From NCBI GenBank assembly GCA_015227615.1, contig JAALGZ010000051.1:124001-188000 (forward strand): a stretch of DNA of 64,000 nt, read 5' to 3'. Below, in pieces: positions 35,158-47,299 of the stretch. The stretch's first letter is position 1. Each line of letters starts with the position of its first letter. Source of the stretch: Labyrinthula sp. Ha. Taxonomy: Eukaryota > Sar > Bigyra > Labyrinthulida > Labyrinthulaceae. The position numbers and the translations under genes are program-made. A model generated the notes under the pieces. The model made no database searches and was not told the DNA's origin. It saw only the letters and a list, made by a program, of their open reading frames with translations.

Positions 35158-36255
35158 ATGAAAAAAACTATTTTTCAAGAATCTGACTTCAAAATTGTCT
35201 TAAAAAAATCTTGCAGCCGGTGTATTACGTTGAAAAGAAAATGTGACAGTACAAAACCTACCTGCTTGCGGTGTACTAAAATGGGGGCCTTGTGTTCCTA
35301 TGAAATAGCAAATAAACGAGGAAGAAAATCTAAGATAATAACAAAGAATCAAAGTTCTGAACTTTTATTTTCGATGGAAGAAAAACATATTCTGAGAAAC
35401 CTATTATTCCCAGACTTTTGCAAGCAGAAGAGGTTTTCGAATATCTTTACAAGAATAAATGCTTCTAAGCAGTGGACATGGAATCAATTTGAAAAATCAG
35501 CTATTATTCTCTCAGAAAATTTTCATGATTTTGTGTTTTCTCCCTCTTCTAATACAGAGTTATTACTCTCAGCAAACCTACTTTCAATAGCTGAAAACTT
35601 TCTTGCAAAAACTAAATTTTTTAATTTCGACTCTGAAAATATGAGTTCTATATTTAAGCAAATTCTAAAAAAGTATCATATTAACATTTCAGAAGTAATT
35701 CGAGTATTAAAACGAGATGTGAATCTTCCAGAAGAGTATATTTTGGATATCAAGAGAGATGAATTTTTCAAGTTTGAAAATAAAAATCTTTTCCCTTTAC
35801 CTGAAAGTTTACCAGCTAATAAAGCCTTTTGCAAAATTTACTTTGAGCAAAAAGGTGAATTGCACGAAACTTGTTCCAATCCAAAATTCCAAGTAAATAA
35901 TCAATTTGAACAAAGATTTGGATTTAGCGCAGAGTTTCTACAAGCACAACTTACCAATAATATTCAGTCGTGTCTTACTTTTGGTGCAAGTGTTCTTTCA
36001 ATTTTAGCTAATGAGGAAACAGTTCAGCACTTTTTAAAGGCAAACGAGTTTCAACTGAGTACTCAAGATATCGCTTCTGGAACCCTTGATCAAGGTCCAT
36101 GGATGACTTGTTTTCCCTGCTCTTGTATTCTTAATCTAGAAACTGCATCTGGAGAATGGAAACCATTTCAAGTGAATTCTGTTTCTAGACAGATTATGTC
36201 AAAAACACACTATCTGGGTGAAATTAGACTCTACTTTACACCTTGCGATATTTGA
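35158..36255 (+). CDS. Zn2Cys6 (fungal-type) transcription factor, copy 2
   Basis: A 365-residue paralogue of the protein at 24628. The zinc cluster has the same spacing and even the same residue numbers (Cys19, 22, 29, 36, 39, 46), with KKSCSRC and TLKRKCDS shared. The middle block (FSMEEKHILRNLLFP ... FSNIFTRINASK) and the C-terminal block (WKPFQVNSVSRQIM ... EIRLYFTP) are clearly homologous, with an overall identity that I judge by eye to be near one half. Nuclear DNA-binding regulator by family. It converges on GRDP copy 2 about 1.06 kb downstream, as copy 1 does on its own GRDP gene. No intron is needed. Confidence 0.88.
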   Translation: MKKTIFQESDFKIVLKKSCSRCITLKRKCDSTKPTCLRCTKMGALCSYEIANKRGRKSKIITKNQSSELLFSMEEKHILRNLLFPDFCKQKRFSNIFTRINASKQWTWNQFEKSAIILSENFHDFVFSPSSNTELLLSANLLSIAENFLAKTKFFNFDSENMSSIFKQILKKYHINISEVIRVLKRDVNLPEEYILDIKRDEFFKFENKNLFPLPESLPANKAFCKIYFEQKGELHETCSNPKFQVNNQFEQRFGFSAEFLQAQLTNNIQSCLTFGASVLSILANEETVQHFLKANEFQLSTQDIASGTLDQGPWMTCFPCSCILNLETASGEWKPFQVNSVSRQIMSKTHYLGEIRLYFTPCDI

Positions 36256-37313
36256 TTTTACTATTGAGCAGGAATTTAAGTATATATTTAATAAAAGAGA
36301 AAGTAAATTTAGGTTTTAGAAAATAGACTGACTAGTATGATCAATTCAGGTCTCAAAAAAATAATGGAATATTTCTCAAAAGTAGCCAAAATAGGGATAG
36401 AAACTGGTTCTCTGAAGGTAATTTCTTATCCAAAAAGCCAAGCGTAAGAAAATAATTTTCTGGATAAAGTTGAATTGTGGTTTTAAACCTGTTTTGTTAC
36501 TTTCTAGATGGAGTCTTACGAACTACTGATTCTTAACCTGTGATTTATTAAAGCCTAAGTTAAGACTAGGAAATATGATGGAAACTGGGTAAATCTGTTT
36601 CTGAGGTAAATTAATTAATAAAAAATAAGATTAAAGTTGAGGATCTAGAAGTTAAGCCTGCATATCACATTCTATAATATCTTTCTTTTCCAGAATGTTC
36701 TACTTAAAAGAGAATGCAAAATGTTAGTTCAATTAACATTTCTTGTACAATGAGAGGAACAAATAGAGAAACGGTGGTGTGGCAGAATTTTTTTTTTAAA
36801 GGCTGGGTAATTTTCAAAGCACACTTTTTCCATCTAAGAACACGTTTTGGAGATACATTTCATTTTTTTTAAATTGTACTCTTAAAACCAGCGCAAAAAA
36901 CGTTCTATTGAGCTATATTGGAGACAATATGGGGTAACCTAAGAATCCTCAAATGTACTATATGTTAGAAAAAAATAGTGCTCTCTTGCTTTCCACAGAA
37001 TGCTTCTCTCGTACTGTCTCACCGTTTTTTATCTCTCTTTTACAAGATACAAATACGATAGGCAAAAAAACTATAAGTTATCTAATTGGGTTATCAAATT
37101 TTAAGTCTTCAAAAACAAATATAAAGCTACTGTTTTGACTTTATCCTACAAAAGGAAACCTCACTTTTATTAGTTCTAACCATGGAATACAATAGCGAGT
37201 AGAGCCAATGTATATAAACACTTTTTGCACATGAACAAAATAAAATAATAATTATTCAATATTGGAGAATCATTGTAATACAATAATAGTCATACATAAC
37301 TTTTCTATCTGAC
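36256..37313. other. Intergenic region of the second module
   Basis: About 1 kb between two convergent stop codons. It holds AT-rich DNA and no supportable gene. It shows no clear similarity by eye to the 790-bp gap of the first module. Confidence 0.5.
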
Positions 37314-38720
37314 TTATCCACACCCACCACACCCACCACAACCTCCGCACCCTCCTCCATCACCACCACCCCCTCCACCACCATCACGTCCCCTACCTCT
37401 AGAAACATAAGGAACAGACACAGCACCACAAATGGCGCCAGTATATACTGCTTCACTCACTCCAGTATCGACCCCATTTACATACGTATTCCTATAGAAC
37501 TTAATTGTCTTTCCTTGCTTAATAACTTCTCCATTATAATCTTTCTCATCTGGTTCTTTATAATACTCGTGCACAGTTGTTCCGCAACAACAATCAGTAG
37601 ATGCTCTGGTTTCATACGTTCCACCGGTTTTTAACTCTTTTGCCTTGAGCCTAATATCCTCCTGAGATCGTTTTGCATCTGCCTGTTTTTTTAATTCTTC
37701 TTCAGTTTCCACTAAGTTTACGGAAATAACTTGAGGCTCGAACACCCTTTTTGGACACAATTCTTCATGAACTGTGGTTTTGTTCTCTGGAAGAAAAAAC
37801 TCCAATGGCGGGTCATTAAAAAATCCTCTTCCTGGTTTTGGATAATCTTCTCCATATTTCTCTTTCCAGAACTTTTGTGTTTTTGCATAAGCTTTAGAAA
37901 GGTTGGATCCTTCACTTCGATCTACTTGTGAGTCATCATGAGGAATATGAAAACCAACAATCTCTATACAATTTTTGAAATAATTCAATGGAGAAGTAGT
38001 CATGTGAGTGTGCCACATAAGATCTATATCATATCGAGGTACATTAAATGTGGACTGTCTATCTGCTATCAGCAAAAGAAACTTCAAGTAGTCATCATAC
38101 GCAGATTTCAACACTTCAGGATCACGAAAAAGCGGTCTTGAAACTTGATATAAAAAACCTCGTTGATTTTCACTTGAGTTTAATAGTCTTGTTTTCATAT
38201 CAAGAAATTTTGAACTACAGCCCTCAAAGAGGTCAACTGTTTTCTCTGCTCTTTGTTCTTTGTAGAAAGACACATTTGGGTAATATTTTTTCCATATGCT
38301 TTCTGTTAAAGTTTCTTCATCATTTTCAGTAGTAAATTTGAGCAAATGAACCTTCATTTCAAAAATTTCTAGAACTTTTTCACTGCTAAGATCTTTGTCG
38401 ACGAGTTTCTTGCAGGTTCTCAGATAGGCTGTTGGAATCAAGCGATGAATATGCCAAAGCCAGGCAATATCCAGAGGTGGAATAAGTACTGTGCATTCGT
38501 TTTTATCTATAGCATTTTTTGCAACCAGAGGAAGCCAAAGTCGTAAATATCTGTAAAGAGAAAAATCAGGATCTTCCAAAGTGTGAATTCCAAGTTGTTT
38601 GGCGTCGCTTTGATTTCTTTCTTGCGCATTCTCTATAAACTCCAGGTGGCAACTTACTAAGAATTTCAACTTTTTTTGAGTCAGAGAAAGGAGTCTTTCT
38701 TCACAAGGAAAGTTTTCCAT
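37314..38720 (-). CDS. GRDP/DUF1399 glycine-rich domain protein, copy 2 (intact)
   Basis: An intact 468-residue protein. DUF1399 signatures occur twice: LDIAWLWHIHRLIPTAY near residue 85 and DIDLMWHTHMTTSPLNYF near residue 235. A CCC cluster sits near residue 380. The tail (from about 390) is followed by a Gly-rich stretch of about 25 residues and ends in repeated GGC units, as in the glycine-rich domain that gives plant GRDP proteins their name. Function in this organism is unknown; plant relatives are linked to osmotic stress and development. Only about 60 bp separate its start from the conserved upstream element, and a LINE begins roughly 100 bp upstream on the other strand. Confidence 0.88.
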   Translation of the reverse strand: MENFPCEERLLSLTQKKLKFLVSCHLEFIENAQERNQSDAKQLGIHTLEDPDFSLYRYLRLWLPLVAKNAIDKNECTVLIPPLDIAWLWHIHRLIPTAYLRTCKKLVDKDLSSEKVLEIFEMKVHLLKFTTENDEETLTESIWKKYYPNVSFYKEQRAEKTVDLFEGCSSKFLDMKTRLLNSSENQRGFLYQVSRPLFRDPEVLKSAYDDYLKFLLLIADRQSTFNVPRYDIDLMWHTHMTTSPLNYFKNCIEIVGFHIPHDDSQVDRSEGSNLSKAYAKTQKFWKEKYGEDYPKPGRGFFNDPPLEFFLPENKTTVHEELCPKRVFEPQVISVNLVETEEELKKQADAKRSQEDIRLKAKELKTGGTYETRASTDCCCGTTVHEYYKEPDEKDYNGEVIKQGKTIKFYRNTYVNGVDTGVSEAVYTGAICGAVSVPYVSRGRGRDGGGGGGGDGGGCGGCGGCGGCG

Positions 38721-38777
38721 GGCGATTTTTTTGTTAAACTTTTATTTGTTTGTCAGAATAAAAACTGCAGTTTGAAA

Positions 38778-38795
38778 AATGTCAGATTTAGACAT
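38778..38795 (-). promoter_or_regulatory. Conserved 18-bp upstream element of GRDP copy 2
   Basis: AATGTCAGATTTAGACAT, identical to the block upstream of GRDP copy 1 and at the same distance from the start codon. The LINE inserted just beyond it and left it in place. Confidence 0.55.
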
Positions 38796-38822
38796 ATGAT
38801 ATCCGGGCTGTTTAAATTTTGG

Positions 38823-41800
38823 AAATTTTGGGCACGAAGCAAGAAAAACAGTTAAATGTACTTTCCTCAACGGAGCTGGTTGACTTCGACCTCCACGAAG
38901 GGCCTAAAGTGTGCGAGCCAACGCGAACAGAGACTACTTGTAGTCTCCGTGAACGTAGGTGGGCTTACTACAACAAAACTTAACCTTTTAGAAGAAAAAA
39001 CTCAGCAACTGTCAATTTTGATGTTGCAAGAGTTACACGAATCAGGCTACAAGATGCTGATGGAAAAGGTGAAAGTCAGCAATAGCAAAGGTAAGTGGTT
39101 TTTCTCAAAATTGCCTACTGGAGCTGCAGTCGTAGCGACCTACTTGGCTGAGGAACTTGCTAGCAACGTCCCTACAGTTCAAAGTACTAGCGACAGGATC
39201 CTGAAAGTAGTTCTCAAAGGCATTGGCAAGAAAAGGATTAATGTGGTGAGTTGCTACGCTCCACACTGTGGACTGAGCAGAGAATCCTACAGAGAATTCC
39301 TGAAAGAATTGAGCGTGGTAACGAAGAATCTGAACAAGAGAAGGACATTATTTTTAGGTGGTGATTTCAATGCACAAGTGAGTAGAACGGCGCTGAAGAA
39401 GGTAAGCTGGGGTTCTCAAAAAGAAGCAATGCGAATGGAAAGCTGCTAGCAAATTGGCTAAAAATTAAAGGGTATTCGATTGTTAATCACAGGCATGTAA
39501 CTGAGAAGAAGGGAGCGAAAAAACATGGAACATTCTATTCCCGATATAATAATACGAAGATATCGGAAACCGACTTCTTCATCACCAACAAACCAGAAAG
39601 AATTTATCTGTTCAAGCCCAGAAGGGGCACCAGCAACTGGATCTGGCAGAAAGAGAAGTTTGACCATGTTGCTATTATGGTGGAGCTGAGGAAATCCCAA
39701 AGAGGCAAGAAGAGATAGGAAAAAACGCCCCGGAAAGATCTCTTCCAACTTCTCTCGAACAAACAACCTGCACAGCAGCTGGATCACAAAATCACTCTGG
39801 AACTCCTAAAATTAAAAGAGGAAGAAAGAGATTACGAAACCTTGACGCAGATTGTTCCAAAGCTGGTAAGAGACCTTGTACCTGAGCAGAGCAACAACAC
39901 GGTAGAGCAAAGAACATCCGATCAAACACGAGAACTGCTACGAAGGAAGAACTCACTCTGGGATACATCCACAGTGGGAGAAAGGAAGGAGCTCACCAAC
40001 GCAGTAAAAAGAAGTGCAAGGAAAGACAAAAGGAACTGGTACATGGAAACTGCTGGCAGAATACAGCTACTGTTTGAGGAAAACCGCACAAGAGAAGCGT
40101 ACGCACTGCTGAATCTAGCAAAGCCAACAGCCAAAACCTATGCCCGGATCACTAAAGATGATAAAGGAAACAAAGTAGATACGTGCCAAAGGCTGAAAAT
40201 ACTCAGTGACTATATAGCCAGTCAACAACTCCCACCAATACCAAAAATATACTTGACTCAAGAAGAAAGGGTGCATTAATGTAGACCAATATATGAACCG
40301 GTTCCAGAAGAACACATAAGCTCAAATCCTCCGCTAATGGATGAAGTCAGGGTATGCATAAGACAACAAAAGAATAACCGAGCCACAGGTGTTGACTGCA
40401 TCAACAACGAAGTGTTGAAAGCATCATCAGCCGTTCAAAATATTCTACTATGAGAAATCCAAGAACTCTTCAGGAAAACATCATTAAGCCAGAGAATGAA
40501 AAGGCAGTTCTGCCTTGGGAAAATCATTCATATCTAAAAGCAAAAAGGAGAAAAGAATTCACCAGGATCATACAGGCCCATAGCACTCTTGAACACAGCT
40601 TTCAAACTGACAACGAAGATAATCCACAGCCGACTTCAACCAATTATCAACAAACTACCTTCTTATCAAGCAGGTTTTAGATCAGGTCACTCCACAATAA
40701 ACAAGATCGAGATCCTAAACAATATTGTGAAGAAAAAACTGCTGCAGAACACAAAACTGAAACTTCTCTTCATTGACTTCCAAAAGGCTTTTGACTCAGT
40801 CAACCATGACTTCATACAATTATCGTTGAAGGAGCATGGAGTGCCTAGCAAACTCAGGAAACTAATCCGGGTATTATATAAAAACTCTACAGTCAAAGTC
40901 TCAGATGGGAAACACATGTCCAAAACAGTACACTTGAGAAGAGGAGTACTCCAAGGACACTCAATCTCTCCTGTTATATTCATATTGGTGTTGAACTCTA
41001 CAATAAAAAGAATAGATAAAAACACCTTAGCAAACGTAGAAGTAGCAGGAAACATTTTCAACTACCTCGCTTTTGCGGATGACCTGGTTGCACTTTGTGA
41101 AAACAACAATCAAATAAGTTCCTTCATTGAACAAACTTACAAACTGGAATCTCTCTCTGGCCTAAGAATAAACTTAACTAAAACAAAAATATTATTAACA
41201 GACGAAGGATATTCTTTGACAGGACAGATACCAGATAAAACCATAAATAAACTTCTCACTAACTTCTTCTGCGAAAAATGCCAAAGATATTTCCATCGAG
41301 AGAAGTCACTAAAAGCATACCTGAGAAGTCGTTTCTGCGATGGAACTTTAAATCGAAAGAGAGCAGGAACATTAGTTGTCAAAGATACCAAATACATCGT
41401 CCAGAAGATGCTGCAACCAGTAGCTGAACCAATATCAGTGCTAGGAGAAGAAGTCCAGCCGATAAAGGAAATGAAGTATTTAGGCGCGGTCTTTAACTCC
41501 ACTGGAATAGTACAAGAACATGTGCTTTCCAACCTGGACAAGTGCGAAGCAAGACTTACTAAATACAGGGACATAATCTCCTGCAACACCCTGATCAGAA
41601 AAGTGAAGAGATAACTTTCACGCAGCATGGTCTTAGCTCCTGGAATATATAACCTCGGCAACTAGCCCCTAAACAGTGAAATAAAGAAAAAACTAAACTT
41701 CTTGACAAGAAAAATAAACTCCATCTTGAACAACATGCCAATCCAAGAATACAGGTTCTGTGAAGGTGACTTGGACATCCAGAAGTTACTACTTGAACAG

Positions 41801-42945
41801 AGAAGAAAATATGTAGATGCAAACGATGCAACAGCTGACAGACAAGCTCATATTCTTCGAGAAGCTAGAATAAACAACCATCTAGAACTGAAAGACCCTA
41901 AATATATATATCTCCCACTGAAGCACGGCGGAAACTTGGACTAGAAGAAGAAGAAGATATCGATCCTGTGCCGCCCATCCAGGATCCACCAAGCCACGCA
42001 CAACCCCAACCAATACGTCTAAGAAGAACCTATAACGTACCGGGTACAGTATCAAGAACACCAAGCAGAGAAAACTATCTGGAACAAGCAGCAAGATATC
42101 GTGGAAATGCACCAGCCAACATCAACCCCTTAACTTATGTACAAGAACTCCTTGGACTCCCTGGAACATCCACATAGCAGGAAACTTGAACTTTCTGGAA
42201 CACTCAATTCACAAGTAACACAACTGGAAACAATAACTGCATCTAAAAATTATTGCAACCCTAATCAGCTGTGGAACGTAGCCCCCTCTCTCCCCAGAAT
42301 ACAGCTATGATGGACCTCCCAACCTCCGTAACTCCATCCCAACCCAAACACCCAAACAACCAACATCCACATCCTAAACCTGAAACCAACTGGAACCTCC
42401 GCGATAAACCCCCCACTGAATCTCTAACAAGAATTGAGAATAAAAATATGCCTTTCACGACCCTGGATCGACCTCGGCTATACCCCGATGAACCAAAATG
42501 ACATAGAAACTGCACTTCACCATCTTCCACTCAAAAACAGCATTAGCCACTCGGAAACTTGTTCAACAACCCTTCATACATCTCAATACATCCCTCAAAA
42601 CCCTCTTTCAGGTTCCCCGTCGCTTTCTTGGAGCTCCTCCGGCTTGGCGTGAGAAAATTTCAATTTTTTTCAATTTGGTTTGATTTAAGATTGAAACTTT
42701 GGGAAATTAAGAATAACGCAATCTAGAGTAATACAACCTTGGAAAAATGAAATCAGGTATCCTGGAAGACTGACCAATAAGAACCAGAGTAAGAGGACAA
42801 GGTATTGACAGCAACAAGAACATAGATAACAGCAAATGACTCTCAGTAGGTTAAGAGTGTAGTAAGTACCTGGCTCGTAGAAGGTTAGGCCAAAAGGACC
42901 ATTTAATTCTTAACTAACTAACTAGCTAACTAACTAAATTTTGGG
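38823..42945 (+). mobile_element. LINE (APE-type non-LTR retrotransposon), copy 1
   Basis: An apurinic-type endonuclease begins near 38856 (VSVNVGGL, VVSCYAPH, LGGDFNAQV, then FDHVAI in another frame). Reverse transcriptase follows at about 40589-41614 with FIDFQKAFDSV, GVLQGHSISP, FADDLVAL and YLGAVF. Between the FADD palm and YLG sits a Cys-rich finger (41270-41338). A proline-rich C-terminal part ends near 42177 and the 3' end is a TAAC-type tail. No separate first ORF is seen, so it was probably a single-ORF element. At least five frame changes or stops break it. AAATTTTGGG at both ends (38823-38832 and 42936-42945) may be the target duplication. I recognise no RNase H domain. Confidence 0.88.
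42909..42938 (+). repeat. TAAC-type simple tail of the LINE
   Basis: TAACTAACTAACTAGC and further TAAC units close the first LINE copy. Short-repeat tails in place of poly(A) are known in several non-LTR clades. It marks the 3' end of copy 1 and directly abuts the start of copy 2. Confidence 0.6.
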
Positions 42946-45900
42946 TTATAAAAATTTTGGGTTCTGAGAATTAGAAAACGAAAATACAATATTCTACGAA
43001 CAACAACATAATTGTTCAGCTGAAAGGGTTCCCAGGGAACACAAGCCTTCAGAAGCAGAGATTTAAATATATTTCTGTGAATGTTGGTGGTTTTACCTTG
43101 TTTAAATCCAATTACATATTCAAAATTATTAAAGAGGCAAAACATCGACCCATTAGTTCAAGAACTGAAAAGAGAAGGTTACAAGAGACTACAGGAACAA
43201 ATGAAAGTCGTGATGAATATTGACTGGCAGTTTTTCTCAAAACCACTTACAGTATCTGCAGGTGCAACGATGTCTATGGTGGAAAAACTCATCCATCGAG
43301 TTTCTGAAACCAGAGGGCTTAGCGAGAGAATCTTAGAACTGGTTGTGAAGCTAGGTCAGAAACGAACTATTACCTTTTACAATTGTTAAGCACCCCAGTT
43401 CATATTAGGAACTGGAACGTATACAAATTTTCTTTCAACACTTTAAAGATCTATTAAGAAGAAGAACACTAATTCTTATTGGCGACTTCAATACGCTAGT
43501 ACCTAGAAAGGAGTTAGACATCAACAATAAACTTGGATACTCTAGTAGAACTAATACTAATGGGAAACCATTGGCTAAGATACTAAAAAATACAAGATAT
43601 CTATAATTAGCCATAGAACGGTCACATGTAAGAAGGATTCCCAGAGCCGTAGCGCGTTTTCCCGAATAAATTCTCAGTTTAATCCATCTGAAATATATTT
43701 TGTTATTTCAAACTATGTACCTGATGTAGGTAGATTCAAACAAATATTAGACATCTCAGGATGTCTCAGGGCAAAGAGAAAATACCACCACGTTGCTATT
43801 GAGTTTGAACTCTGTGTATCTTTTCTCAACAAAACCTCTCCATAGGCTCAACAACTTACTAGAAACCTTGCTACCTTCGTGAAGAACTCTGGACTTGTTA
43901 AGAATTTTGATGTTGAACTTGCAAAGCACCTAGACAATAAGCCTGGATAGGAGCAAGATTACCTTGAACTAACCAAGATAGTTCACAAGATCCAGAAACA
44001 GCTAGTACTACAACAAGCCATCAGACACCAAGAGAGATACAACTTTACAATAAAATTAAAACGCTTGACCAGAAAATGTAACTAATGGAACATAGCAATG
44101 CCGGAGGAGAGAAAAAGTATGACCAAAGGATCCAGAGACAGTGCAAAACAGGACCGCAACACCTGGTATAATACTGTAGCAGCAGCAATACAGCAAGAGT
44201 TTCTAAGTAATAATAGTAGATAAGTATACAAACTTATTCAGCTACTAAAACCAGTCTATAAAATGGCTGTCATAGTAAGACATAATGAAGCTGGAGCAAT
44301 CGTTAACGAGCACCAAAGAGTCGAAATCCTGGAAGAATACATGGAGAAACAACAACAATCTTCTATACCATCAACTTAAATAAATGGAAGTGAAATAGAG
44401 CATTGCTATCAATCAATTTTTCGAACTGGATCTTGCGAATGACATTGATACACATCCACTTTCGCTTGAAGAAGTAAAACTCACAATTAAATCCCAAAAA
44501 TAATAGAGTACCTGGGAAAGATGAAATATATAAAGAAGTACTCAAAGTTTCTGAAGTAGCTCAGAAATTTGAAACCCAAACTATCCAAGACATCTTTAAG
44601 GCATGTGAAACACCACAGAGAGTCAAAGGAAACCTTTTGTTCTGGAAAACTAATCCATATCTATAAACAGAACGAATCATTCAATATTCCTAGCTCATAC
44701 CGCCCTACTGCTCTACTTAACACTATCTCTAAATTTCTCACGAAAATCATTAACAATAAATTAAAACCTATTACCCAGGAAGTTCCAACATATCAACCTG
44801 GGATCAGAGAATGTAGATCAACAGTTAGCAAGATAGAAGCAATTCAGAAGCTCATCCATGAAACTTTGGAAGAAGATATCAAACTCAGGCTCTTGTTTGT
44901 TAGCTTTAGAAAAGCTTTTGACAGCGTTGACCACAACTTTATCCAACTTTCACTTTAAGAACACCACGTTCCTAAAAAGTCAAGGAAGATAATAAAAACT
45001 GATACAACTTGAAAAGACTCAAAGCAGCTGGGAAGAATGAAGTTTCAGAACCTGTTTAGCTCTTGCGAGGTATACTTCAAGGAGACTCCTTATATCCAAG
45101 TATATTTATCCTCTATCTCAACTTCACTATTAACGCATGAAGCACAACACACTATGTAACCTAAGAGTCAGCAACATGAAATATAATCATCTTACCTTCG
45201 CTGATGATATTGTTGTTATATGTAAGGAGGATGAACACATAGTCAACCCCGTTTCTCAAATATAAAAGATAGAAAATATCTAAGGACTCCAAATAAATAT
45301 TGAAAAACAAAAGTACTTTTATTGATCCTGGTTTTGCAATTACTAATAAAATACCAGACAAACGCATAAATGAAATTTTGAAACAAACTTTCTGTGAGAA
45401 CTACAACAGATATTTTGTTAGTGAGCGGTTGCTCAAATACCATCAGTGCTTTAGATTCTACAACGACACCCGAATAGGAACCGGTGTGGAGTTCTGACTG
45501 TGAAAAAAACAAAAATGATAATTCAACCGAAGCTACATCCACAAGCAAACCCAGTGCTGATAAAATGAAAAGAAACCCAACCTGTAAATAGTTTCTTTTA
45601 TCTTGGGATAAATTTGGTTGTGCTGGTATCGATCCTCTTTCTTACAATGCAAAATTGATGCTTGCCATGAGAGAATAAAGAAATATAGAGCTCTTCTCTC
45701 ATATGCTTTAATATTTTAAAATATAAAGTTGAACCTCAGAATCGCTATTGTTCTTGCCTCGTCATTCAATAACGTTGAAAACTGGAACCTAAATAACATC
45801 CTCATCGCCAAACTAAACACACTTACTATAGATATCAAGAAAGTAGTTAAGAATAACTAAACCAATATGTCTAGAATGGACCCAGAAGATTTCAGCGCTC

Positions 45901-46302
45901 TAGAATTTGTCAAACGGAAAAAGAAGAAATAAAATGCAGCAACAGAAAACATCATGCATGAAGAAATAGAGCAACTTAGAGAACACATCCAATACAATCC
46001 TACTACTATGAAAAAAAACAAATCTGTCACATATGAAGAAGTACTAGATATTCTGGAGCTTGAAGATACATCAACACCACCAGAGTACGAACCACCACCG
46101 AACAATCCGTCAACAGAAAGGATAACCTTAACCCAAACGACTCCAAACCTTGAACGAGCTGGTATCCACCCATCATCCTCACTCAAGTCGCTAAGAGCTC
46201 CGAAAGGACTCCCCTTCCTATCCCAGAAAATCTTCAAACTCTAGCAAAAAATGCCCACCTTACAGCAGCACAAGACATGAGCAACAACAGAAACAGAAGC
46301 GT

Positions 46303-46340
<38 letters not shown>

Positions 46341-46900
46341 ATATACATACCAACTCCTGAATATAAGTGAAGAAATACACTACTCGGAACAGTGACCCGA
46401 AAATTCTGGAAAATATGAAACTATGAGGATCCTTTGGCAACCCCCCCTCCTCACAAACCTGACTCAAATCTATGCAATAATAAAAAAAAACTTGTGGAAA
46501 AGACCTCCTGGTATCTTTCAAACACCTCCAAAACAGAAGCTATAACTTGTGCTGCTAAAAAATGAACCTTATTCTCCATAGCTACATCCAAACAAGAGAA
46601 TGAAGAGTGAGAGACAACCGAAGCGGGGGCGTAACTTAAACCCACTGGAGAAACCAAAAACAGTCAGTAACAGAAGAATGAATAACAGCAGAAGCTAAAC
46701 AGTACTCAAAGTCAACAATTCCTCTCCCAACTCAACATCATCATAGCCCCTGTATCTCTGCGATCGGTACAAAGAACCCTTATCTTCAGAAAACCAGCTT
46801 CTAGTGTCATCAGCGACTCTAAAACTTCACAAATGCTTGAACTATAACCTGCCGTCAATATCAATAACATTCCCTGGGCCTCCATATTCTATTTGATTTA
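42946..46900 (+). mobile_element. LINE, copy 2, old and heavily decayed
   Basis: The same family and orientation as copy 1. Endonuclease remnants start near 43075 (SVNVGGF, WQFFSKP) and FDSVDHNFIQLSL of the reverse transcriptase is near 44915. The zinc-finger equivalent (FCENYNRYF ... LLKYHQ) lies at about 45388-45440, and a proline-rich C-terminal piece at about 45954-46244. Many stops and frame changes break every domain, so it is clearly older than copy 1. A TC repeat lies in the 3' part. The 3' limit is a guess, because no TAAC tail is visible; similarity may run on to about 47.3 kb. Confidence 0.75.
46306..46339. repeat. (TC)n microsatellite
   Basis: Seventeen CT/TC units in a row inside the 3' part of the old LINE copy. 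Confidence 0.95.
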
Positions 46901-47299
46901 ATCCGCGAACTTGCTGTCTTGGATTAATTCTTGCGCAATACTGTGATTTGTGTTTTAATTCCGAACAGGTTGAGATAGCAATTTATTTCGGGATAATCTC
47001 AATTTAATATAGAAGATGTAATAAACTGACCTAGCAGACTAACCAGATCACTAGATCCTGTTAATAAACCAATCATATTTGTATTACTAGACTACAGGGA
47101 ATATAAGACACCATCCGCGATGCTCCACAATATTGCAAGAGACTAAGGTAGGATAACGTCATGATCCAAATTCCATGGACCAAGAAACCAATAGAAAAGA
47201 CATGTATGTAGAACAACCCGGTAAGACCTAGGTGAGCATGTAGGTTAAGACTCGGTCACAACAAGTTCCTAAGTAAACTGCTACTATGGGTTATGAAAG

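Noticed and set aside
42261-42530. Frames over the 3' part of LINE copy 1
   Set aside because: They lie on both strands of the element's C-terminal and 3' region and do not represent host genes.
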